Assembly (NCBI RefSeq): GCF_002243515.1
Contig: NZ_CP022657.1
Coordinates: forward strand, 2,657,001 to 2,721,000
Source: Tumebacillus algifaecis
Lineage (GTDB): Bacteria; Bacillota; Bacilli; Tumebacillales; Tumebacillaceae
Reading direction: 5' to 3'
DNA: 64,000 bases
Shown here: piece after piece, positions 18,762 to 27,700 of the stretch
Position numbering within the stretch: position 1 is the first letter of the stretch
Layout: every line of letters begins with the position of its first letter
Notes under the pieces: model-generated
Seen by the model: the letters and a program-made list of their open reading frames with translations, nothing else
Databases searched by the model: none
Told to the model about the DNA's origin: nothing
Made by a program: the position numbers and the translations under genes

Positions 18762-20204
18762 CTAGAGTGTACAAATTTTCGCTGAAGGATTCTCGATGAT
18801 CGCCTCGATCAGGCTCAGCCAGGTTTGAGCAAAATGGTGGACAGTTTCAGCGCGGTGGAGGTCGGGGCTGTATTCGAAAAAGCATTCCAGACCCCATTCG
18901 CGTTCGACGAGCCCCAATGTCAAATCATACTTGGCAGTTCCAGCATCGAGCAGGTCGTACTCGATTTCCAAACCTGGCAGTTGCAACGGTCTGTCGTCCG
19001 CCTCTACGTAGACGAACATCGCTTGAAAGACGGGGTTGCGGCTTGAATCGACTGGCAGGTGCAACGCTTCTTTCAGCAGATGAAACGGCAATTCCTGATG
19101 GGCGAATGCACCGATCGCCGCCTCACGAACTCGATGGAGCAGATCACAAAACCTCAGCTCTCCGCTTACCTCAGTTCGGATGACAGAACTGGTCAATACA
19201 TAGCCAAGCACGCGCGCCATCTCTTTGCGTCCACGATTTGCGAACGGCGTGCCGACCACGATGTCTTCTTGCCCGCAAAGACGGTGCAACAGAACTTGAT
19301 AGGCCGCCAGCAAGACCATGAAGCTGGTGGCACCTTCCTGCTGTCCCAACGCTTTCAAACGCTGAAGCCCCGCTTGGGGAAGATCAAAAAACACTCTCAC
19401 GCCTCGATGTGACTGCACAACAGGGCGCGGATAGTCGGTCGGCAGTTGTAACAAAAAGTCGCTCCCCGCCAATCGACCCTTCCAATAGGCTAACAACCTT
19501 TGCAACTCGTCACCTGTCAAATACTCTCGCTGCCACTCCGCATAGTCCGAATATTGAATCTCCGGTTCGGGCAGCGTTGCCCGCGCTCCCTGCACCAAAG
19601 CGCGATATAGCTCCGACAACTCCTCAAATACGATCGAAAAGGACACCCGATCTGTCACCAAATGATGCACCGTCAGCACCAAGCACCACTCATCCTGCGC
19701 CGCATGTACTAGCTTGACGCGCAGCATGGGTCCTTGTTCCAATTCGAAAGGTCGCTTGACCTCTTCCCCGATGACCTTTTGCATCGCCTGCTCCCGATCG
19801 ACAAGCGCCACATCTGTCAGATCAACTTCGACCCACGGCAGGAGAATTTCAGGCATCACCACCTGCATCACCTGACCGTCGATCATCCGAAACACCGTTC
19901 GCCACGCTTCATGACGCCTGATGATTTCATGGAGCGCTCGTCGCATCGCATCAACTTTGAGCAAGCCTCTGATGCGGATCGATCCGTACACATTGTACGT
20001 AGGCAACTCTGGCGCTTGCTGGTGCAACTGCCACATTCGCTCTTGATCGAACGACAGCCGACTCGGTCCCTGATGTCCGCGACGCGAAATTGATCCCTTC
20101 CCACGCTCGCCTCGTGCGGACAAGCTCTTTCGCATCACCTGTTGCTCGAACAGGGCGCGTTGTTCCGGCGATAAGGCGGCCAGACGCTCTTGCAAACGAT
20201 CCAT
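18762..20204 (-). CDS. Free-standing NRPS condensation domain
   Basis: 480 residues, about the size of one C domain plus a docking-like N-terminus (LAALSPEQRALFEQQ). The catalytic HHLVTDR motif is intact near residue 180. The later landmarks are also present: YADF/W-type QYSDYAEWQRE, the LPTDYPRP motif, VVGTPFANR and the HQELPFHLL stretch. It has no A or PCP domain. Start ATG follows GGAGGAG. It sits between the PKS gene (31-base gap) and the 47-residue ORF. Downstream modules all carry their own C domains, so this one is surplus to a linear model. It might transfer the polyketide-bound chain to a downstream carrier, make an ester or amide with a free substrate, or substitute for the broken C lobe that begins the 11080-18186 protein. 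Confidence 0.88.
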   Translation of the reverse strand: MDRLQERLAALSPEQRALFEQQVMRKSLSARGERGKGSISRRGHQGPSRLSFDQERMWQLHQQAPELPTYNVYGSIRIRGLLKVDAMRRALHEIIRRHEAWRTVFRMIDGQVMQVVMPEILLPWVEVDLTDVALVDREQAMQKVIGEEVKRPFELEQGPMLRVKLVHAAQDEWCLVLTVHHLVTDRVSFSIVFEELSELYRALVQGARATLPEPEIQYSDYAEWQREYLTGDELQRLLAYWKGRLAGSDFLLQLPTDYPRPVVQSHRGVRVFFDLPQAGLQRLKALGQQEGATSFMVLLAAYQVLLHRLCGQEDIVVGTPFANRGRKEMARVLGYVLTSSVIRTEVSGELRFCDLLHRVREAAIGAFAHQELPFHLLKEALHLPVDSSRNPVFQAMFVYVEADDRPLQLPGLEIEYDLLDAGTAKYDLTLGLVEREWGLECFFEYSPDLHRAETVHHFAQTWLSLIEAIIENPSAKICTL

Positions 20205-20235
20205 GCTAGCATCTCCTCCACATAAAGCAGTGTCA

Positions 20236-23200
20236 CTACTTCCCAGTCAAGATCGCTTGGGCTTCTTCTATAGACAAGCTCTCGATCTCTAGAAGCATCG
20301 CCTCCAACTCGTCCGATTCGGTATGTTCGATCTGCTGCTTGACAATGCTTTGCGCAAGACCTGCCACCGTCGGGGAATCATAGAGCATACTCATCGGCAC
20401 ATCCAATCCAAACGTCTGACGCAGGCGCATCACCAATTGCACGCCAAGCAGCGAGTTACCGCCCAACTCGAAGAAATTGTCCTGCACCGAAACTCGATCC
20501 AAGGTGAACAGTTCCTGCCAGAGCGCCACCACCGTCTGCTCCACTTCATTGCGCGGCGCCATGTAGGGCCGCAAAAGATCGCCTCCCGCAATCGGAGCAG
20601 TCTGGGGCAAAGATTTGAGGTAGGCGGACGTATGGAAAAATGACAGCTCTTCCAGCGCCGTTTGAAAATCTTGGGTGGACACAATCACCTGCTTCAAGCC
20701 GCTGCCCAACACGCGTTCAAACGCCACAAGCCCTTCTTCCGCCGACAAACCAAATCGCAGTTGCAACTGCTGTAAATGCTTTTGCAGCTCTGGCAAAATC
20801 ATCGTCTGCGCAGCCTGCCACGCATCAAACTGCCAGCCGCTCCAATTGACGACCACTACGTCCGGCTGACTGCGAGCAAAAGCATCCAAAAACGCGCTCG
20901 CCGCCGCATTGTCCACCTGACCAAAACCGCCCGTGAAGGAAATCGTTCGCGAGAAGAGGGCGAAAAAGTCGAGTTTACAGTTGCGAAGCACCTGATGCAA
21001 AACGAGCGTTCCTTGCACTTTCGGACGCAACACACGATCTGCCAGCTCTTTTGTCTTCAGCTGGATCAGGCCGGAGCCGATCACCTCTTCGGCATGAAGC
21101 ACACCATGAATCTCGCCGAAAGTTGTCAGCGCCTGCGCCACAACCGATTCCATCTGCTCAACATCTGCGACGTCGGCGTGAAAGAAGAGATGCTCCGTAT
21201 CCACAACGGCCCGCGGCGTGCCGGGAGCAGCGACCAAGATCAATTTGGCCTTGACCGTTTGGGCAAGCTGTTCCGCAAACACTTTGCCCAGCGCATGACC
21301 CGCTCCTGTGAGCAGATAGACCCCGCCTTGGCGCAACTTCAAGTTTTGCAAGGCATCGGGAATACGGATCGGTTCGAACGTCTGCACGTAGCGGTGCTTT
21401 CCACGATAAGCGACAAAAGTTTCTTTGGCATCGTCCGCAGTAAACTCAGCCAACAACTGCTCGATTAGCCGATCTTCCTGTTTACCAAGCACCGCGTCTA
21501 CAGCACGGCACATCAGGTTCGGGTACTCCTGCGAAATCACTTTCACCACCCCGAGCATCGTGGCCCGCTCCGGGTGAAGCACCTCATCATCTGTCACATC
21601 CTGCAAACGATTGGTGACAACAAAAATCTGACAATCTCTTCCTGATTGTTGCTCGCCAAGCGCCTGTGTGAGAAAGAGCATCGAATAGAATCCGGCATCT
21701 TGTGAAGGAGCGTCCAAGTTCCAGAGCTGGACGATCTTCGAGGGCATCACCTGCTTCAATAGCTGACTGTAGTCCGCTCGCTGCGTGGGATTGAGCGTAA
21801 AATGGCCACCCTCCAGCACAGCAAACTCCTCACCCTGTGCTACGGTACACACATCCTCCCCCGCATCACGCAACTGGCGAACCAGTTTGTCACCCCATCC
21901 GTCTTCGTCGAGAAACACCAGCCACAATGAATTGTGTTCCGTTTTCAAAACAGGTGCTGACTGTTTCCACAGCGGCAGATAAAACCATTCGGATCGATCG
22001 GCCAGTTTGCCAGCTTGACGAAACGGTTTTTTTGCGCCCGTTTCTACATAGAATTTCCGTCGCTCAAATGGATAGGTCGGCAAAGACAGACGCAGTCGAC
22101 GTTCGTCCGCATGCATCGCCTGCCAGTTTACATGTACGCCGTGCAACACCAATTGCGCAACGGAGTTGAGCAAACATGCGACATCCGACTGTCCTTCGTC
22201 CCGATGGCGTGTCGTCGCCAGCACCACGGGGTGCACCTCTTTGACCAACGTGGTAAGCGACCTTCCCGGCCCGACTTCCAAAAACACACAATTTGGCTCC
22301 TGTAACACCGCCCCCACATTTTCGCCAAAGCGCACCGTTTCGCGCAGATGGCGCACATAATAGCTGGGGTCGGTCGCCTCCTCTGCCGTGATCCACGTTC
22401 CCGTCAGATTGGACAGATATCGCTTCTTTGGCGGGCTCAGCTTCATTCGCGATACAGCCGCTGCAAAGCGCTCCAGCATCGGCTCCATCATCTCCGAATG
22501 AAACGCATGCGACGTTTCCAGACGGCGATAGGTCACACCCCGCGCCGCCAAACGAACTTCCAGCGCCTCGATCGCGGCAAATGGCCCAGCGACCACTGTC
22601 GCCTTTACCCCATTGACGCATGCAATCGACAAAGAGTCGGTCCCTGCTCCTGCCGTCACCCCTGCCTCATGAGCCTGCCACGACTGCACCTCCACACCAT
22701 CTTCAACCAGATCAAACGCTGCTTCTCGCTGCGCTGACTCCGCACTTCCATCACGTTCTGCCAGCAGCTTTCGAACGTCCGCCTCTCCCATCGCCAGTGC
22801 CATCATCGCCCCTGGCTGCATGTCCTGCATCAAGCGTCCGCGCACAACGATCAGTTCCAGCGCCTCTTCCAGCGACATCACGCCAGCCAATACCGCCGCC
22901 ACATACTCACCGATGCTGTGTCCGATCATCGCCTGCGGTTCCACCCCCCAAGCCTGCCAGAGCTTGGCGAGCGCATAGTCAAAGACAAACAACGCAACTT
23001 GCGCATACTGCGTCTGATGCAAGTCCTCCCGTGCCCAAATCTCGAGCAGTGAACAGCCTAGATGCGACGCCGCCAATGCGGCCAAGCGATCAACCTCTTC
23101 ACGAAACGCAGGCACGCTTGCATACAGCTCTTGCCCCATGTTCACATATTGCGCCCCTTGCCCAGAAAAAAGGAACACGACGAAAGGCTCCGCACTCTCG

Positions 23201-24765
23201 CTGACCACCCGAGTCTGCATCAAGCTAGGGTCCCGCAACGCGCGCAACGCCGCTGGAACATCCTGACAAACGACAGCCCGACGATGTCCATGCAACGTCC
23301 GCCCCACTTGGAGCGTATAGGCCACATCGGCAAGATCGATTTCCGGATGGCGTTCCAACTCATCGGCCAGCCGCGACGAAAGCGCTTCCAACGCCGAGTC
23401 CGTTTTTGCCGAAACCATCAGCAACTGATGCCCTTTTGCCGCACTCCCTTGTTCTAGGCTTGGAGCCTCTTCCAAAATCAGATGCGCATTCGTCCCCCCG
23501 ATGCCAAACGAGCTGACTCCAGCCCGGCGCACGCCTTTCGTCTGCCACGCCTGCTGCTCGCCATTAATGTAAAAGGGCGAGTTGGCAAAATCGATCTGCG
23601 GGTTCGGCTCCTCGACATGTAGGGTCGCCGGTATCACCCGATGTTGCAAAGCCAGTGCAGTCTTGATCAAACCGGTCACCCCGGCCGCAGCATCGAGATG
23701 ACCGACGTTCGTCTTGACCGACCCCACCGCGCAAAATCCATTCCCTGCCACACCCGACTCCCGAAACGCTTGCGTCAGTGCCGCGATCTCAATCGGGTCG
23801 CCAAGCGTCGTTCCCGTCCCATGTGCCTCCACATAGGAGATCGTCTCCGCCTCGACCTCTGCCATCGCTAACGCTTCCGAAATCACGGCCGCTTGCCGGG
23901 CTACACTCGGCGCCGTAAAGCCGACTTTTACAGAACCGTCATTGTTCACCGCCGACCCGCGAATCACCGCATAGATGTGATCGCCATCCGCCACCGCCTC
24001 GTCCAATCGCTTCAAGAGCACAACGCCTGCGCCATTGCCAACAACTGTCCCTTGCGCCTTCGCATCGAACGCCCGGCAATGTCCATCCGGTGAGAGAATC
24101 CCACCATCCTGATAGAGATAGCCTTCGACCTGCGGATCTTTTACTGCCACACCTCCGGCCAGCGCCATGTCACACTCATAGGTCAACAGGCTCTGGCATG
24201 CCAAATGAACGGCGACCATGGAGGTCGAACAGGCGGTCTGCACCGTCAAGGCAGGCCCGCGCAGGTTGAGCTTATAGGCCACGCGCGTCGCCAGATAGTC
24301 CGCATCATTTCCGATCAATGCCCCATACTTTCCGACGGCCTGCACCAGCTCCGGATTGGCGTAAATATGATTCACATACGTATTCCGACCCGTGCCGCCA
24401 AACACCCCGACAGCACCTGCAAACTGCTGTGGATCATAACCTGCATCTTCCAGCGCCTCATGGGCACACTCTAGAAACAGACGCTGTTGCGGATCGGTCA
24501 CTTCCGCTTCCTTAGGCAAAAAATCGAAATAGTCCGCATCAAACAGTTCGGCCCCTTCCAGCACCGCTCCCCGCTTGACATAAAAGGGATCGCTCAAAAG
24601 CGCCGAGTCTACTCCCGCCGCCTTGAGTTCCTCCTCGGTCAGGGAACGGATCGATTCCGTTCCCACCGTTAAATTATGCCAAAACTCAGCCGTATTTTTT
24701 GCGCCCGGAAAACGTCCGGCCATCCCGATGATCGCAATTCCATGCAAAGACTGTCTCGCTGTCAA
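20236..24765 (-). CDS. Type I PKS module: KS-AT(malonyl)-KR-like (degenerate)-ACP
   Basis: About 1509 residues. KS is complete: TACSTS (Cys near 180), HGTGT and NVGHLD. AT has GHSIGEY (Ser near 619) and HAFH, the malonyl-CoA signature. The KR-like region (about 1130-1340) has TGAGHALG instead of TGGTGxLG, and its active site reads GQVDNAAASAF where GQxxYAAANAF is expected, so Tyr is Asn and Asn is Ser; reduction is unlikely. ACP has ELGGNSLLG near 1440. There is no DH, ER or TE. TTG 24765 lies eight bases after AGGAGG and is my start; GTG 24771, which overlaps the previous stop as GTGA, sits too close to that site but cannot be excluded. The module should extend the acyl-Thr chain by two carbons and leave a beta-keto group. 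Confidence 0.93.
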   Translation of the reverse strand: MTARQSLHGIAIIGMAGRFPGAKNTAEFWHNLTVGTESIRSLTEEELKAAGVDSALLSDPFYVKRGAVLEGAELFDADYFDFLPKEAEVTDPQQRLFLECAHEALEDAGYDPQQFAGAVGVFGGTGRNTYVNHIYANPELVQAVGKYGALIGNDADYLATRVAYKLNLRGPALTVQTACSTSMVAVHLACQSLLTYECDMALAGGVAVKDPQVEGYLYQDGGILSPDGHCRAFDAKAQGTVVGNGAGVVLLKRLDEAVADGDHIYAVIRGSAVNNDGSVKVGFTAPSVARQAAVISEALAMAEVEAETISYVEAHGTGTTLGDPIEIAALTQAFRESGVAGNGFCAVGSVKTNVGHLDAAAGVTGLIKTALALQHRVIPATLHVEEPNPQIDFANSPFYINGEQQAWQTKGVRRAGVSSFGIGGTNAHLILEEAPSLEQGSAAKGHQLLMVSAKTDSALEALSSRLADELERHPEIDLADVAYTLQVGRTLHGHRRAVVCQDVPAALRALRDPSLMQTRVVSESAEPFVVFLFSGQGAQYVNMGQELYASVPAFREEVDRLAALAASHLGCSLLEIWAREDLHQTQYAQVALFVFDYALAKLWQAWGVEPQAMIGHSIGEYVAAVLAGVMSLEEALELIVVRGRLMQDMQPGAMMALAMGEADVRKLLAERDGSAESAQREAAFDLVEDGVEVQSWQAHEAGVTAGAGTDSLSIACVNGVKATVVAGPFAAIEALEVRLAARGVTYRRLETSHAFHSEMMEPMLERFAAAVSRMKLSPPKKRYLSNLTGTWITAEEATDPSYYVRHLRETVRFGENVGAVLQEPNCVFLEVGPGRSLTTLVKEVHPVVLATTRHRDEGQSDVACLLNSVAQLVLHGVHVNWQAMHADERRLRLSLPTYPFERRKFYVETGAKKPFRQAGKLADRSEWFYLPLWKQSAPVLKTEHNSLWLVFLDEDGWGDKLVRQLRDAGEDVCTVAQGEEFAVLEGGHFTLNPTQRADYSQLLKQVMPSKIVQLWNLDAPSQDAGFYSMLFLTQALGEQQSGRDCQIFVVTNRLQDVTDDEVLHPERATMLGVVKVISQEYPNLMCRAVDAVLGKQEDRLIEQLLAEFTADDAKETFVAYRGKHRYVQTFEPIRIPDALQNLKLRQGGVYLLTGAGHALGKVFAEQLAQTVKAKLILVAAPGTPRAVVDTEHLFFHADVADVEQMESVVAQALTTFGEIHGVLHAEEVIGSGLIQLKTKELADRVLRPKVQGTLVLHQVLRNCKLDFFALFSRTISFTGGFGQVDNAAASAFLDAFARSQPDVVVVNWSGWQFDAWQAAQTMILPELQKHLQQLQLRFGLSAEEGLVAFERVLGSGLKQVIVSTQDFQTALEELSFFHTSAYLKSLPQTAPIAGGDLLRPYMAPRNEVEQTVVALWQELFTLDRVSVQDNFFELGGNSLLGVQLVMRLRQTFGLDVPMSMLYDSPTVAGLAQSIVKQQIEHTESDELEAMLLEIESLSIEEAQAILTGK

Positions 24766-24767
24766 CG

Positions 24768-27700
24768 TCACTTCCTCCTGTCTTTTCGGAACTGTTTCTG
24801 CCTGTTCAGCGCCTCCTTCTTCCGACTCGCCTTGTCGCGCAGTTGTTCGACGCCAAGCCGTGGTTCGGCCACCTCGTCACCTTGGTGTAAGAAACTGGCC
24901 AGCGCATCGATCGTCGGATGCTTGAACATCTCCACGATGGAGAACGTGTGCAAAAGTCGCTCCTGAATGGCATGGTGCGCCTTCGCCAAAGACAGCGAGT
25001 GTCCGCCCAAGTCAAAGAAATTATCGTAAATGCCGACCTGCTCGATCCCGAGCGCTTCCTGCCAAATGATCGCCAATTGTCGCTGTAGCTCATTTTTCGG
25101 AGCGGCATACTGGGTGCTCACATCGCGGCGACCGCTTTCTGGCGCAGGCAAGGCACGGCGATCGACCTTTCCGTTGCCAGTCAGCGGGAACGCGTCGATC
25201 TGCATGAACACGGATGGCACCATATACTCTGGCAACCGCTCCTTCACATAGGCTCGCAAGTCTCCGCCTGTCAAGCTCCGATCGGCGACCACATAGGCGA
25301 CAAGACGCTTCTCACCTGGCACTTCGTCCCACGCCACCACCAATGCTTCGCGCACAGACGGATGCTGTTCCAACGCCGCTTCGATCTCCCCAAGCTCGAT
25401 GCGAAAGCCCCGCACTTTCACTTGATGGTCGATGCGCCCGAGGTACTGCAACTGCCCGTCCGGCAGGAAACGCGCCAAGTCACCCGACTTGTACAATCGC
25501 CCTGGCCCAAATTGATTTTGCACGAAGCGCTCAGCTGTCAACTCCGCTCGGTTCAGATACCCTCGGGCCAATCCCGCACCGCCAACATACAGTTCGCCTG
25601 GCACCCCGATCGGTACCGGCTGTCCTTGCTCATCGAGCACATATACTTGCAAATCGGGAATCGGCCCGCCGATCACGCTCCCCACAGCCGTCTGCACATC
25701 CTGCATCGACAGCGCGCGATAGGTGACATGGACGGTCGTTTCGGTGATGCCATACATGTTGACCAGCACCGTTTTTTGTTCGTCGTGCCGCTCATACCAA
25801 GGTGACAAACTTGGCAAATCGAGCGCTTCCCCGCCAAAGATCACATAGCGCAGCGCAAGATCGGGCGATACGCCGACCGCTTCCTCAGCTGCGAGCAGTT
25901 GGCGGAATGCGGATGGTGTCTGGTTGAGCACCGTCACGCCTGCTTGCACCACCAGCCCGTAAAACGCCTGCGGATCGCGGCTGACCTCGTATGGCACGAC
26001 AACCAGTTTGCCCCCGAACAGCAAGGCGCCCCAGATCTCCCAGACCGAGAAGTCGAACGCATAAGAGTGAAAGAGCGTCCAAACATCCTCTTCATCAAAC
26101 TGAAACCAATGGTCGGTAGCATCTAACAGTCGCACCACGTTGCTGTGTTCGATCAAAACGCCTTTCGGTCGGCCCGTCGATCCCGAGGTATAAATCACAT
26201 AGGCCAAGTGATTCGCCGCCGCTATACTAGGCGGATTGTCCCCGCTCGCTACGGCAATCTCGTCCTCGTCGCGGTCAAGAGCGATCACTCGCGCCGATTG
26301 TTCAGGCAGGATCGACAGATATTTCTCCTGCGTCAACAGCACCGAGATGCTGGCATCTTCCAGCACAAAAGCGATGCGCTCCGGCGGATAGGTCGGGTCG
26401 AGCGGCACATAAGCACCGCCTGCTTTTAAGATCCCGAGCACGCCGATGATCGTTTCCAGCGATCTCTCCACGCACAGTCCGACCAGCACATCCGGCCCGA
26501 CACCGCAGGAGCGCAGGTAATGGGCCAACCGATTGGCCCTTTCGTTCAACTCCGCGTAGGTTAACGACTGTTCCTCATACGCCACGGCTACCCGATGAGG
26601 CGTCCGCTCCACCTGCTGTTCAAAGCGTTCATGCAAGCAGAGTTCCGACGCGAAATTCGCTTGACTATCATTCCAGCCATACAGCACTTGCTCGCGCTCA
26701 ACAGGTGTCAAGAGCGGCATTTGCGAAACTTTGCGCTCCGGTGCTTCGCCAATCCCGCGCAGCAGTTCGGTCAGATGACCTGACATGCGTTCGATCGTAG
26801 CCGCATCAAACAGGTCGCTGTTATAGTCAAACGAAGCCAACAGTTCCCCATCATGCTCAGTCATCGTCAACGTCAGGTCAAACTGTGCCATCTGCCCAGC
26901 CAATGGATAGCCTGCGAACGGAAGTGCTCCTTCTAAACGAACGGTCGAATCTTGGAGCGCCAGTCCGGTCAAGCCGTCGCTGTCCAGATGTGATTTTTGC
27001 AGAACAAACATCGCTTGGAACAGCGGGGGGTAACTCAAGTCGCGTTTTGGGGCCAATTTTTCCACCAACAACGGGAGCGGATAGTCTTGATGATCCAGCG
27101 CTGCCAACACGGTCAGGCGCACCTGTTTCAGAAACTCGCTGAAGGAAGGCTGATCGCGAAAGTCTGCCCGCAACACGACCGGGTTGACGAAATACCCCAC
27201 CGTATCAGCAAACTTCGCACTGCTGCGGCCGGCGGTTGGCGATCCAACGAGCAGATCATCCTGCCCGCTGTAGCGATAAAGCAGAACTTGGAACGCCGCA
27301 AGCAGTGTCATGTACAGTGTGGCCCCGTTCGCTTGGGCGAGTTGTTTTAACTGGTGCGTCACGTCTTTCGTCACGCGGAAACTTCTTGAATCACCGCGAT
27401 AGGTCTGCACCGGAGGGCGCGGACGGTCGGTGGGCAGGTTCAAGAGCGGCAATGTCCCACCGAGCTGCTTTTTCCAGTAGGCGAGCAGCTCCTCACCGCG
27501 CACTCCTGCGAGCAGCTCCGCCTGACGCGCAACATGTTCGCCGTAGCTGTCGTTTGGCTGCCCCACTTCGACCGATGAGCCGCTTTGCATCAACGGGTAC
27601 AGCTCACGCAGTTCCTTGACCAGCACGGCGAGCGACCAGAAATCTACGATGATGTGGTGCATCGAAAGCAGCAAAATATGTTCCTGCTCCGAACGTTTCA

